Below the pieces are notes generated by a model. It was not told the origin of the DNA, made no database searches, and saw only the letters and a list, made by a program, of their open reading frames with translations. This document shows, one piece after another, positions 29,221 through 39,553 of a stretch of DNA of 64,000 nucleotides. The stretch's first letter is position 1. Each line of letters begins with the position of its first letter. Location: assembly GCA_963742035.1 (NCBI GenBank), contig CAVUKH010000004.1, forward strand, positions 35,586 through 99,585, in the 5' to 3' direction. The DNA is from Bog-473 sp963742035 (lineage in GTDB: Bacteria > Actinomycetota > Acidimicrobiia > Acidimicrobiales > RAAP-2). The position numbers were made by a program, and so were the translations under genes.

Positions 29221-31134
29221 TCAGCCCGCCTCGCCCCACAGGGCCGGCCGGAGCCCCGACGCCCGGGTGATCGGCCGGGCGATGGCGGTGCGGATCGACG
29301 ACTCGGGGCCGACGAGGACGAGGCGTTCCCGGGCTCGGGTCACCGCCGTGTACAAGAGCTCACGGGTGAGGACCCGGGAATCGGGCCTCGGCACCAGGAA
29401 GGCCACCGCCTCGTACTGGGAGCCCTGGCTCTTGTGCACCGTCATGGCATAGACGGTGTCGACGGCGGCGAGCCGGGTCGGGCTGACCTCGGCGATGGTG
29501 CCGCGGCGCTCGAAGGCCGCCACCAGTCGCCCTTCCTGTGATTCGATCACCACGCCCGTGTCACCGTTGTACAGGTCGAGCCCGTAGTCGTTCTGCGTCA
29601 CGATGAGCGGACGGCCGACGTACCAGGTTGCGCCGGTGGTGAAACCCTCGACATCGGAACGCAGCCAGTTCTCAATGATGTCCATCCACGTCGCCACGCC
29701 ATCGGGCCCACGCCGGTGACCGCACAGGAACCGGAAACTGCTCAGTGCGTCGATCGCCGCACGCGCCTCACCGGCGCGCGCCGACCCGATCACGGCGCGC
29801 CCGGTGTCGACCGCCAGCCGCTTCACCTCGGTCAACGCGTCGTCGGACGGAGCCGAGTCCGCCCCATCGGTGGCGATCCATTGCACGTTCGAATCGCCGG
29901 TCCGCAGGATCCCCATCACGTCGTCGGCGTCGTCGTGTCGGATGGCCCGGGCCAACGCGGCGATCGCACCGCCGTAGCGATGCACGTTGCGCAGCAACAC
30001 GACCCCTTTCCCGAATGCGGGGGCATGGGCGGGCTGGGCGCCCTCGGCGGGGGGCACCGCCAGCCCCGTGACGTCGGCCAGCTCCTGGCGCGCCGCCGGC
30101 GACATGACAGGACCGAGCGCGGCAGGCCCCACAATGTCGCCCAGGACGGCCCCGGCCTCGACCGAGGCCAGCTGTTCGGGATCGCCGACCAGCAGGAGTC
30201 GCGCGTCGCTGCGGACAGCCTCCAACAGCCGGGCCATCAGCGACAGCGAGACCATGGAGGTCTCGTCGACCACGACCACGTCGTGGGGCAACCGGTTCAG
30301 GCGGTGATGGCGGAACCGCGTGCGATTGCCGGGATTGAAGCCGAGCAGCCGGTGCACCGTCTTGCCCGAAAGTGCCTGCAGCCGGTCCCGCCGCTCCTGG
30401 TCGATCGCCAGGGCGCCGGCGCCCTGGCGAACCGCATCCTCGAGCCGCGCCGCTGCCTTTCCCGTCGGGGCGGCGAGCGCGACCAGGGGTGGCCGCTGCC
30501 CCGCCGCGGTGGCCTGGGCGTCCAGAAGGGCGAGGACACGAGCCACCGTTGTCGTCTTCCCGGTGCCCGGTCCGCCCGCGATCACCGACAGCCGGTGCAG
30601 GACGGCGGTGGCTCCCGCCATCCGCTGGTCGGGATCGTCGCCGAACAGTTCGTCGAGGCCGCGGCGGAGCAGATCCGCGTCGACCCCTGGCGCAGCGCCC
30701 TCCGAGCGTGCGCGCAGCTCCGTCGCCACCATGCTCTCGTCAGCCCACAGGCGGTCCAGGTACAAGGTGGTCCCCTCGAGATGCAGCGGGCGCTCGTCCC
30801 CGACGATGCCGCTCGCGGCCATCAGCCCGATCCACACCGCTGGTGCCGGCCACGGCAGCGCACCGAGGTCCGCCGGCGTATCCGTGTCGGCGTCCGCCGT
30901 GGCGTGAATGGTGGCCAGGTCGACGCAGACATTGCCCAGACGCGGGGCGCGTGCCGCGAAGGCGGTCCCCAGGGAGACGACCTCGTCGTCGGCGTCGCTC
31001 AACCGGGCCAGTCGCAGCGCGACGTGGACATCCGACGTCGAGAGGATGCCGGCGTCGTTGAACGCCCGCAGGGCTCCTCCGGTGCCGCGGGCGAGCCGGG
31101 CGTCGAATGCGTCGACGGTCTCGGGCTCGCTCAC
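29221..31134 (-). CDS. recD: Exodeoxyribonuclease V subunit alpha (RecD helicase)
   Basis: The 637-residue 5'-3' helicase of the RecBCD complex. Walker A is GGPGTGKTTTVARVLAL; helicase motifs DVVVVDETSMVSLSLM and, at the end, YAMTVHKSQGSQYEAVAF are intact. The start is the GTG at 31134, whose sequence GTGA overlaps the recB stop by 4 bp. The frame is open a further kilobase upstream, but that part overlies recB in another frame and is not RecD. It is the last gene of recC-recB-recD. Confidence 0.95.
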   Translation of the reverse strand: MSEPETVDAFDARLARGTGGALRAFNDAGILSTSDVHVALRLARLSDADDEVVSLGTAFAARAPRLGNVCVDLATIHATADADTDTPADLGALPWPAPAVWIGLMAASGIVGDERPLHLEGTTLYLDRLWADESMVATELRARSEGAAPGVDADLLRRGLDELFGDDPDQRMAGATAVLHRLSVIAGGPGTGKTTTVARVLALLDAQATAAGQRPPLVALAAPTGKAAARLEDAVRQGAGALAIDQERRDRLQALSGKTVHRLLGFNPGNRTRFRHHRLNRLPHDVVVVDETSMVSLSLMARLLEAVRSDARLLLVGDPEQLASVEAGAVLGDIVGPAALGPVMSPAARQELADVTGLAVPPAEGAQPAHAPAFGKGVVLLRNVHRYGGAIAALARAIRHDDADDVMGILRTGDSNVQWIATDGADSAPSDDALTEVKRLAVDTGRAVIGSARAGEARAAIDALSSFRFLCGHRRGPDGVATWMDIIENWLRSDVEGFTTGATWYVGRPLIVTQNDYGLDLYNGDTGVVIESQEGRLVAAFERRGTIAEVSPTRLAAVDTVYAMTVHKSQGSQYEAVAFLVPRPDSRVLTRELLYTAVTRARERLVLVGPESSIRTAIARPITRASGLRPALWGEAG

Positions 31135-34100
31135 GCCGGTACCCCACGGTCGAAGAGATCGCTGACGGCCTCGACCAGGGCAGCCGGCGGACGCCAGGAC
31201 CAGACGCCGGGATGCGTTGCCCCGTCCACGGGCGCGGCCTGCGTCGCGCTCATGCCGCGCACGAACAGGTAGAGGACACCACCGATATGCGTGTCGGGGT
31301 CGTAGTGGTGCAGACGCCAGCGGAGGTACCGGTGCAGGGCGACGGCGTAGAGGAGGGCCTGGAGCGGGTAGTGGGCAGCGACCATCTCGGCCTGCAACGC
31401 GCCGGGTCGGTAGTGGAGCGACGTCAGCGTCTCCCCCGGCGGGCTGAGCTTGTTGGTCTTGTAGTCGGCCAGGAAGAAGCGGTCGCCTGGTAGGCGGAAC
31501 ACGAGGTCGAGACTCCCGGTCAGGTAGCCCCGGAGGGCCCCGCCGAGGGCGGGGTCGCGCAGGTGTGTGGCGTAGCGCGCCACCGGATCGTCCTGGTGGA
31601 GGTGCTCGTCCAGGAGGTCGGCCACGGAGCCGAGGTGCAGCGTCGCCGTGGGGACGTCGCCACCGACCAGCGGGATCTCGAAGCTGAGCTCGTCGAGCCG
31701 GTCGCCGCGGGCGATGTCCCGGAGCCGGGCGCCGTCGACCAGCGGCCCGAGCGGGCTCTCGATGGCGGCGCACAGCCCGGACACGACCGCTGCCGTGTTG
31801 CCCAGGTCCACGTTGCGCCAGGCCACCTCCTTCGTCAGTGCCTTCGTCACCTCGGACGTCAGATCGGTCACGTCGAACTCGGTGTGCTCGAACACCCCGT
31901 GGATGACCGTGCCCACCAGTGGACCCCCCGGCATGTCGGCCAGGTGCAGGGGGACGCCGCCGTCTTGCGCCGTTGGGGTTGCGTCGCGTCGCCCAGACGG
32001 CGCCCTGGGCCCGTCCTCGTCGGAGGTCAACGGCTGCTCCGGTTCGCTGCCCACAGCGGGCTCGCCGTGCAGGCCGCTGGTGATGCTCGAATACGACGCT
32101 CGTCGCCAGCCGACGTCGAGCGTCCTGTCGAAGATCGCCGCCTCCAGCTGCGGGGGGATCTCGTCGTCCTCCTCCCAGCGGCCACCTGACGGCACACCGA
32201 CCCGCTCCACCGAGACGCACGGCCCCAACCCGGCGAGGGTCGACTCGACCGTGGCGTCGGACCGGGTCTTGGCGCCGTAGGGTCCCACGACCCCGTGGGC
32301 GTCACGGTCGAACAGCAGCCGGGCCACGGGTGAGTGCTGGCTGTCCTGCGCCCCCGCCCACCAGAGGATGGCCTGATGGCGGGCCCGGGTCAGCGCCACG
32401 TAGAGGAGTCGGAGGTCCTCGCCGCGCGCCTCCTCCAGCTCCATCTTCTGATGCTGGGCGAAGCTGTTCCCCTCGAGTCCGACGTCGATGGTGCGCCGGT
32501 TGCCGTTGACGGGGTCGTGGAACATCGGCACGTGCGCTCGCCGGTCGTTGCCGAAGGGCCGGCCGTCCCACATGTAGGGGCAGAAGACAATCGGGAACTC
32601 GAGCCCCTTGCTGCGGTGGATGGTGATCACCTGCACCGCCTCGGCGTCAGACTCGAGCCGCCGCGCCCGCTCCTCGTTCTCCCCATCCCGCGCTGCGTCG
32701 TGGATCCGCCGTCCCAGCCATGTGGCCATGGCGGTGGGCCCGAGGCCATCGGAGACGCCGGCCTCATGGAGCAACTGCGCAATATGGCGCAGGTCGGTCA
32801 TGAACCGCTCGCCTGACGGACGCGCCAGCACCCGCTCGGGCACCTCGTGCGAGCTGCTGACCGCCTGGTAGAGGGAGGCGACGCCCTGCTCGCGCAGCAG
32901 CGTCGCCCACCGGTGCAGCGACCAGTGCAACGCCTCCCATTGGGCTTCGTCCGCCGTGGCCACCTCTTTTGGCCTCCAGCCCACGAAGCAGGTGAGGGCC
33001 GCCAGAGACGCGCGGTCCCGTGCGGTCGGGCGTTCGAGCGCCTCGAGGAGGCGCAGCCATTCGAGCGCGGGCTCGGTGGCGAAGACGGAGCCGGAGCCGC
33101 CGATGACCGCCGGGACGCCGGCGGCGCGCAACGCGTCGCGCACGGTCACCGCCTCGCTGTTCTTCCGCACCAACACCGCCAGATGCCCGGGGTGCAGCAC
33201 CGTCCGTCCGACGTCGACGCCGGCACGGCTTCGGGTGATGAGCTCGGGGGCGTCGGACAGCAGCCGCACCACCTCGGCTGCGAGGTCCCGTGCGATGAAG
33301 GCCCGGGCGTCCGGGGCCTTGGGCTGTTGCCGCTTCTCCGTCAACGCGACCAGGCCGTCGTCGCCGTGCAGCATCCGGACCCGCAACGGCACGTCGACCT
33401 GACTCCCGACCAGCCGCTGTCGCTGGTTGGCGTCGGCCGCCCGGACCCTCCGGTAGGCGATGCCGGCGTAGCCGAGCTGGGCGTCGCCGAAGAGGGCGTC
33501 GTAGGCCTCGAGCAACGCCTGGTCGCTCCGCCAGTTGACGTCGAGGGTCCATTCGGACCGCACCACGTCGCGCGCCTGCAGGTAGGCGTGCACGTCGGCG
33601 CCTCGGAACGCGTAGATCGCCTGCTTGGGGTCGCCGATCAGCACGAGCGTCGCCCCTCCCTCGCCGAAGGCGCGGCGCATGATGTCCCACTGGACCGGAT
33701 CCGTGTCCTGGAACTCGTCGACCAGCACGACGTCGTAGCGCTCACGCAGGCGGGCGCAGGCGGCAGGCCCGCGATCCTCGTCGAGGAGGGTCGTGCGGAG
33801 ACGGCTGAGCACGTCGTCATAGGTCAGGATCTTGCGCGCCTTCTTGCGGTCCTCCATCTCCTGGCGAACCGCCTTGGCGAAACGGCGTCGGGTGGATGGC
33901 AGGTCGTTCGCCTGCGACAGGGGCGGCACCATGTCGGCATCGGGGTGGCCGAGAGCGGCTTTGGCGATCTCCATGGCCTCGTTGCGATCGAAGTCGAGCG
34001 CATTGGGCTTGTGCGCGAAACGACGGAGGAAGAGATCGTCGACCACCTCCTCCATCAGGTCGCTGACGTCTTCGACCAGGGTCACTTCGCGGTCGACGTC

Positions 34101-34538
34101 CCCCGCCGTCCCGAGGCCGTAGAGGACCTGCAGGCAGAACCCGTGCGTCGTCTCGATGGTCGCGGCGTCGAAGTCGGCGATGGCCTTTCCCAGCCGGTCG
34201 CGTCGGGCCTCCACCTCGTCGGAGGGCCCGCTCGCCAGCAGCTGCACGAGCTCGTCGTCCTCATGACCGCCCTGGCCGGCGACGATGTCCGCCAAGCCGT
34301 CGAAGGCGCGGACCAGGCGTTCGCGCACCCGCTCGCGCAGCTCACCTGTCGCCATCCGGGTGAAGGTGATGACCAGGAGTCGGTCGATCGGCAGGACGCC
34401 TTCCGCCACGTATCTCGTGGTGAGCGCGGCGATGGTGAACGTCTTGCCCGTACCGGCGCTCGCCTGCAGGAGCGTCATGCCGGTCGGCAACGCACCGCAC
34501 ACGTCGAAGGGTCGGGGATCCGGGGCGGCGCCTGTCAT
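31131..34538 (-). CDS. recB: Exodeoxyribonuclease V subunit beta (RecB helicase-nuclease)
   Basis: The 1135-residue 3'-5' SF1 helicase and nuclease that resects double-strand breaks. Walker A is LLQASAGTGKTFTIAALTTR, the DExx box is VVLVDEFQDTDPVQWDIM, and helicase motif VI lies in LLYVALTRARHQ. The C-terminal nuclease motif includes SLDLVFRLPGDRFFLADYKT. The ATG at 34538 overlaps the recC terminal TGA by 4 bp (ATGA), and recD overlaps the 3' end by 4 bp. The open frame continues upstream to 34844 but lies over the C-terminal part of recC. Confidence 0.95.
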   Translation of the reverse strand: MTGAAPDPRPFDVCGALPTGMTLLQASAGTGKTFTIAALTTRYVAEGVLPIDRLLVITFTRMATGELRERVRERLVRAFDGLADIVAGQGGHEDDELVQLLASGPSDEVEARRDRLGKAIADFDAATIETTHGFCLQVLYGLGTAGDVDREVTLVEDVSDLMEEVVDDLFLRRFAHKPNALDFDRNEAMEIAKAALGHPDADMVPPLSQANDLPSTRRRFAKAVRQEMEDRKKARKILTYDDVLSRLRTTLLDEDRGPAACARLRERYDVVLVDEFQDTDPVQWDIMRRAFGEGGATLVLIGDPKQAIYAFRGADVHAYLQARDVVRSEWTLDVNWRSDQALLEAYDALFGDAQLGYAGIAYRRVRAADANQRQRLVGSQVDVPLRVRMLHGDDGLVALTEKRQQPKAPDARAFIARDLAAEVVRLLSDAPELITRSRAGVDVGRTVLHPGHLAVLVRKNSEAVTVRDALRAAGVPAVIGGSGSVFATEPALEWLRLLEALERPTARDRASLAALTCFVGWRPKEVATADEAQWEALHWSLHRWATLLREQGVASLYQAVSSSHEVPERVLARPSGERFMTDLRHIAQLLHEAGVSDGLGPTAMATWLGRRIHDAARDGENEERARRLESDAEAVQVITIHRSKGLEFPIVFCPYMWDGRPFGNDRRAHVPMFHDPVNGNRRTIDVGLEGNSFAQHQKMELEEARGEDLRLLYVALTRARHQAILWWAGAQDSQHSPVARLLFDRDAHGVVGPYGAKTRSDATVESTLAGLGPCVSVERVGVPSGGRWEEDDEIPPQLEAAIFDRTLDVGWRRASYSSITSGLHGEPAVGSEPEQPLTSDEDGPRAPSGRRDATPTAQDGGVPLHLADMPGGPLVGTVIHGVFEHTEFDVTDLTSEVTKALTKEVAWRNVDLGNTAAVVSGLCAAIESPLGPLVDGARLRDIARGDRLDELSFEIPLVGGDVPTATLHLGSVADLLDEHLHQDDPVARYATHLRDPALGGALRGYLTGSLDLVFRLPGDRFFLADYKTNKLSPPGETLTSLHYRPGALQAEMVAAHYPLQALLYAVALHRYLRWRLHHYDPDTHIGGVLYLFVRGMSATQAAPVDGATHPGVWSWRPPAALVEAVSDLFDRGVPA

Positions 34539-37500
34539 CGGTCGACCACCCGCTCGTGCGCGAGAAGCGCATCCCAGATGCGGTGCGCGTAGGCACCGAA
34601 CCGCGTCGACCCGATCGGATCCCATGCGACCTCGTCGGCCCGCGGTGCGCCGGCGACCTCCAGCACGGTTCGGAACGGGAGCGCGCCCCCCAGCACCAGC
34701 ACGTGCTCGGCCTCCTTGTCCTCCTTGGGGAAGTCGTACGCGGAGACCCATTCGGCCGCCGCGGCGCGCTCGGGGTCCCTCCCCTCCGCCACGGCACCGG
34801 CCCACGCTGCCGACGAGCGGACGTAGAGCGGGAGCGGTTCGCACATCCCCCGCTCGAACACCTCGACCAGCGCCGACAGGGACGCCTCTGCCGCAGCCTG
34901 GCGGCTGGGCGCATCGGATCCGAGCGGCTCAATGTCGGCAATGGCGATCGTGGCGCCCCGGCGTGGACTGCGGCCCACGGTGTGCGCCGAGAAGGGCCGC
35001 TCCGGCCACGTCGCGCTCGAGGACGAGGAGCCGGACCCACGCCAGGAGCCGGTGTGCCGGGCCCAGCCGCGAGTACGTCACGCTGTGCACCACGTCCCCG
35101 CGTACGCCGGGCACAGTGCCGACGACGCTGCGCCCGCCGGACAGCTCCACGTGCGCGTCCAGCGATAGCGGGGACACTGCGTGCTGCCCCGCTGCGACGA
35201 GTTCGGCCAGCGGCGCGGTGATCCGGCTCAGTTCGGCGTCGGCCAGCTGTCCGGGCGGCAGCGCACCGCGTGCCCGCTCGGCGTCCAGGCAGGCGGTGAG
35301 GTCTGCCCCACCCAATCGCTCCTGGAGCACACGCTCGGCGATCTGCCATCGCTCCAGTCCGTCGAGATCGATGGGGATGGCATTCTCGAAGTCCCTGGTC
35401 CTGTCACCTACGTAGATGTCGAGCCGCTCGCGCAGGAACGCCCGCACGGGGTGGCGCAGGAAGCGTTCGAGCTGGTCGAGCCCGACGGTGGCGGAAACGG
35501 CCGGTGCCAACGGGTGGACCAGGAACGGGGGGGGCCCCTGACGGGGGGCCTGGGCGGCGCGGGCCCCGGCCAGGTGGAGCGCGTCGAAACTCCACGGTCC
35601 ATCGGGCACCAGCGTGTCGCGCTCGAAATTGCGCTTGTCGAAAGGCTGCAACGGATGCTCGAACACGATGGTGTCCCGCACGCGACCCGTCGGGGTGCGC
35701 ACGGTGTGCTCCACCACGTCGAGCAGCTCCCCGACGGGAACAGCGGGAGGTCTGCGGAGATTGGATCGCTCGTCACGACCCGCGTACGTGACGACGAGAT
35801 GGTCCTGAGCCGCCAGCAGCGCGTCCAGCAGGAGTTGCCGATCCTCGCTGCGGGCGTCGCGGTCGCCCACCACCTGGTGGCGGGCGGTCAGGTCGTCACC
35901 GTCGCGCTCGATGTGCCGTGGAAAGCTGCCGTCGTCGAGCCCGAGCAGGCACACCACGCGGTGCGGGATGGAGCGCATGGGCACGAGCGTGCACACGGTC
36001 AGGTGGCCCGTCCGGAAATTGGCCCTCGTGGGCCGGCCCTTCAGGCGCTCCGACAGCAGGGAGCGGATGTCGTCGCAACTGAGAGCGACGGTGCTGGCCA
36101 CGTCCTCCTCTGTGGCCTCGCCGACCAACTCGTCGAGCAGCGCCGTGAGCTGCGCCCGTTGCCAGGCATCGACCGGCGTCGTCGCCACGAGCGAATCGGC
36201 AAGCTCCGCCAACGTGGCCGCCCACTCCGCCACGGGCCGGAAACCGGCGAGCGAGTCGAGCCCCGTCTGCAGACGCTGCAGGAACTCGGCCAGGCGCCCG
36301 GCGAGGTCGATGTCACCGCTGTCCACGTCATCGAGAGGCAGCGTGGCGCCGAAGAGGCGCTGACGCTCCTCGGCCATCGTCACCCCGAGCAGAATCCGGT
36401 CGAGCCCCGCCTGCCACGTGTTGGCCCCGATCCCCTCCAGCTGGAACGCGCTGCGGTGCTCGGCGTCGAAGCCCCAACGCACGAAGGCACCGTCCACCCA
36501 TTCCTCCAACCGGTACAGGTCGTCGTCGCTGAACCGGAACCGGCGACGCACCGGGTCTCGTCCGGCCAGGTCGAGAACCTCCGTCGCCGTGATCCTGGCT
36601 GAGGAGAGCTCGAGCACTTCCGCCAGCACACCCATCACCGGGTTGGTCTGGCGCAGAGCGCGGTCGGCCAGTCGGATCTCGAGTGTCCGCTCCGGGTCGG
36701 TCGATTCGCCCTCCAGGCCACGCCCGCCGAAGGTCGCCTGTATCAAGGGGGCGAACGTCTCGATGTCGGGGCACATCACAATGATGTCGCGGGGCTCCAG
36801 CGTCGGATCGTCCTCCAGCAAGTGGAGGATGGCGTCACGGAGCACCTCGACCTGACGGCCTCGGCCGTGACACGAATGCACACGGATGCTGTCGTCGGCG
36901 GCGGCGAGGAACGGCCGCCGGTCGACGTCGCCACCACCACTCCCGGCCGGCGGGCGGTCGGCCCGGATGTCGTCCTGCACCTGCTGCAACAGCGTGGGCG
37001 CTTCTGCGCGGTCCCGCACATCGGGAGGCTCCCCATGCGGAACGGCCGAGCCGAGCACCAGTTGCATCTCGCGGGCATCGCGCCCCCACGACTGCAGCAG
37101 CGGGTGCCGCGCCATTCCTGCTGTGGGGTCCTCGGACCGGAGCACGTGGCGCGACGTGGGGCCCACAATCGGCTCCAACTTCTCCCACAGTGCCGGCGAC
37201 GGGTGGAGAAGGAAGAGGTGGACGTCGCGTGCCGCGCCCATCGCCTCGAGCACATCGAGGTAGCTCGCCGGGAGGCGGGTCAACCCGAAGAGCGACAGGC
37301 GGACGGGAAGAGCCAGCGACTCGGGCTCGTCGCGGATGCGCCGGCAGGAGTCGACGAGGCGCTCCGCCGGGCTCGGCTGTCCGATCCGGGCCCGCAGCAG
37401 GCGCCACAGTTCCATCTGCCACAGCACCTCTTCATCGGCGCCCTCGCCTTGCGCCCAACGCTGCACCATGTCGGGCCGGTGGACCGCGTAACGGTCGAAG

Positions 37501-37928
37501 AGGTCGGCCACGTGCCGGATGCTGGAGAACCGCTTCGACTCCCGCACGGTCTCGGAGTTGCGGATGTGCTGGGCCAACGGCGCCAGCCAGGGCTCGTCGA
37601 AGTGCGACTCGACCACTTCGAGCAACGGCCACACCGCCCGCTGGGGCAGCCAGGGGTCTGCGTCCGGCTGCATGCCCGCGGCCAGGGCCAGGGCGCCGTT
37701 GACCAGCGACCCGGGAAACGGGAAGTCGATGTTGGCGCAGACGCCGTCGTGGCGACCGGGCGTGGCGCCGAGATGCGCCGAGAGGCGTTGCGTCAACCAC
37801 CGCTCGATGCCTCGGGTCGGCACCGAGACGACCTCGGCCGCCATGGGATCGCCGAGGGGTTCGGCCACGACATCGCGCAGCATCCCGACGAGGACATCGG
37901 CCCGCTCGGATCGGTGGACGTGCAGCAC
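34535..37928 (-). CDS. recC: Exodeoxyribonuclease V subunit gamma (RecC), interrupted by an apparent one-base frameshift
   Basis: RecC recognises Chi within RecBCD. The first frame runs from 37928 to about 35010 with RecC landmarks (HVHRSERADVLVGMLRDVV, ICHRGRGRQVEVLRDAIL-type block, PHRVVCLLGLDDGSFPR, PLQPFDKRNFE). It then goes out of frame and stops at 34929. The expected C-terminus continues in the neighbouring frame (WPERPFSAHTVGR, then FGAYAHRIWDALLAHERVVD) to a TGA at 34535 that overlaps the recB ATG. The span is 3394 nt, one more than a multiple of three; removing one base near 35009 gives 1130 residues, normal for RecC. It may be an assembly error or a real lesion. Confidence 0.88.
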
Positions 37929-37999
37929 CCCGGCAGAGTACGTCGACGGTGTTCTCGGACGATCGGCCCGGCAAGCCTCCAGTTGGGAGGCCCTGCCGC

Positions 38000-39427
38000 C
38001 TACGCCGTGCCGGTGCTGGCGCCGCCCTCGGGCAGCGCCACGATGGTCGGCTGCCCGAACTCCTCGTCCGGGAGCTCGGGTTGATAGGTCTGAAGGTGCC
38101 GGGGTGCCTTCTCGATCGGAGCGAGCTCGGCGATCTCACCGGACTGCATCCCCACGACGCCGAGGCCGGGGAACTTGCGGGCGGTGACCAGGACGCGTGA
38201 CTCGAAGGAGCCGACGGCCTTGTTGTATGCCTCGACCGTCGAGGACAGGTTGCGCTGCAGCGACTCCATATGCCCGGTCATGGTGCGCAACCGCTCGTAC
38301 AGCTCGGCTCCCAGCTGGCGGACTTCCCGTGCGCTCTCGGCCAGCGTCTCCTGCTGCCAGGACAGGGCGATGGTCTTCAAGGCGGCCACCAGGGTGTTCG
38401 GCGTCGCCAGCACGATGCCCTTCCCCAGCGCGTGGTCCTGCAGTCCGGGGTCGGCCTCGCAGGCAGCGGCCAGCAGTGACTCCCCCGGTATGAAGGCCAC
38501 GACGAACTCGGGTGAGCGCTCGAACTGCCTCCAGTACTCCTTCTTGGCCAGCTGATCCACGTGGGTGCGCAGTTGTCCGGCGTGCTTCTTGAGGAAAGCC
38601 CTACGCTCCTCCTCGTCCTCGGACTCGCTGAACTTCAAGAAGGCGTCGAGAGGGACCTTCGAGTCGATGATCACCTCGCCGCCGCCCGGCAGATGGACGA
38701 TCATGTCGGGCCGGAGCAGACCGTCCGCCGTCGTGGTCGTCTGCTGCTCGTCGAAGTCGCAGTGCTCGGCCATACCGGCGGCCTTCACCGCGTTGCGCAG
38801 CGTCATTTCGCCCCAGCGTCCCCGTGTCTGTGGTGACCGCAGTGCCGTCACGAGGTTCCTGGTCTCCTTCTGCAGTTGCTCGTGGCCGAGATGCAGCGCC
38901 GCCACACGCTCGCTCAACGTGGCATACGCGCCCTGGCGCTCCACCTCCATGGCACGCAACCCGCGTTCGTAACGGGCCAAGGTCTCGCTGAGCGGGTCCA
39001 GGAGCTGTGCGATCGCCTGCTGGCGCTGGGAGAGATCGCCCTGGCTGGCGGCGCGGACCTCGTTGAGCTTGGAGTCGGCCAGCGTGAGGAACTGCTCGTT
39101 GTTCTTGGCCAGCGCCTCCGCCGACAGCTCGGAGAACGTTCCGGCCAGGAGCGTGCGCTCCTGCTCAGCCCGGCGTGTGGCCTCCAGGTCCGACACGCGT
39201 CGCAGTTCGAGCTCCGACACGGCGACGGCGCGGGCCGTCTCGGCGGCTGCGGCCGCTTCCGACGCCGCCTGCACCTGGGACGCCAGCGCCTCTGACTGTT
39301 TGCGCGCGTCGGCCAGACGTCCCTCGGCGAGACGGGCGGCGCCAGCGGTGCGGGCCAGGCGCGCCATGTGCCAGGCAACGCCGATGGCGAGACCGGCGAC
39401 GAGCCCGATGACCACTCCGAGGACCAT
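38000..39427 (-). CDS. rmuC: DNA recombination protein RmuC
   Basis: A 475-residue RmuC-family protein with an N-terminal membrane helix (VLGVVIGLVAGLAIGVAWHM), a long coiled coil at about residues 30-170, and the nuclease-like domain (QTRGRWGEMTLRNAVKAAGM, PGGGEVIIDSKVPLDAFL). RmuC limits inversions at short repeats, presumably by trimming DNA. The start at 39427 is supported by TACATT-GGCCCC-ATG, the leaderless pattern; a longer frame exists but lies upstream of this promoter. It precedes recC by 71 bp on the same strand and is divergent from the PhoU-like gene. Confidence 0.93.
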   Translation of the reverse strand: MVLGVVIGLVAGLAIGVAWHMARLARTAGAARLAEGRLADARKQSEALASQVQAASEAAAAAETARAVAVSELELRRVSDLEATRRAEQERTLLAGTFSELSAEALAKNNEQFLTLADSKLNEVRAASQGDLSQRQQAIAQLLDPLSETLARYERGLRAMEVERQGAYATLSERVAALHLGHEQLQKETRNLVTALRSPQTRGRWGEMTLRNAVKAAGMAEHCDFDEQQTTTTADGLLRPDMIVHLPGGGEVIIDSKVPLDAFLKFSESEDEEERRAFLKKHAGQLRTHVDQLAKKEYWRQFERSPEFVVAFIPGESLLAAACEADPGLQDHALGKGIVLATPNTLVAALKTIALSWQQETLAESAREVRQLGAELYERLRTMTGHMESLQRNLSSTVEAYNKAVGSFESRVLVTARKFPGLGVVGMQSGEIAELAPIEKAPRHLQTYQPELPDEEFGQPTIVALPEGGASTGTA

Positions 39428-39433
39428 GGGGCC

Positions 39434-39439
39434 AATGTA
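39434..39439 (-). promoter_or_regulatory. -10 element of a leaderless transcript (rmuC)
   Basis: On the minus strand TACATT is followed by GGCCCC and the ATG at 39427, the same module as at yajQ. No Shine-Dalgarno sequence is visible. Confidence 0.55.
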
Positions 39440-39540
39440 ACGATGGGGTGTGTCGACAACGGGGACCACCCGCTTTCCCTGCCTGAGTCACGCCCACGGC
39501 GGCACAAGGCGTGCCGGTCGTCACCCCGGAACGGAGCCGG

Positions 39541-39546
39541 TAGCGT
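39541..39546 (+). promoter_or_regulatory. -10 element of a leaderless transcript (phoU-like gene)
   Basis: TAGCGT ends 7 nt before the ATG at 39554. Together with the rmuC element on the other strand it makes a divergent promoter pair about 100 bp apart. Confidence 0.5.
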
Positions 39547-39553
39547 GACGGGG

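Noticed and set aside
31135..32220. N-terminal extension of the recD frame over recB
   Set aside because: The added residues are the out-of-frame translation of recB; the GTG that overlaps the recB stop gives a RecD of normal length.
34342..35349. A 335-codon minus-strand frame over the recC-recB junction
   Set aside because: Neither RecC-like nor RecB-like; the RecC C-terminus is read in a different frame that ends on the recB ATG.
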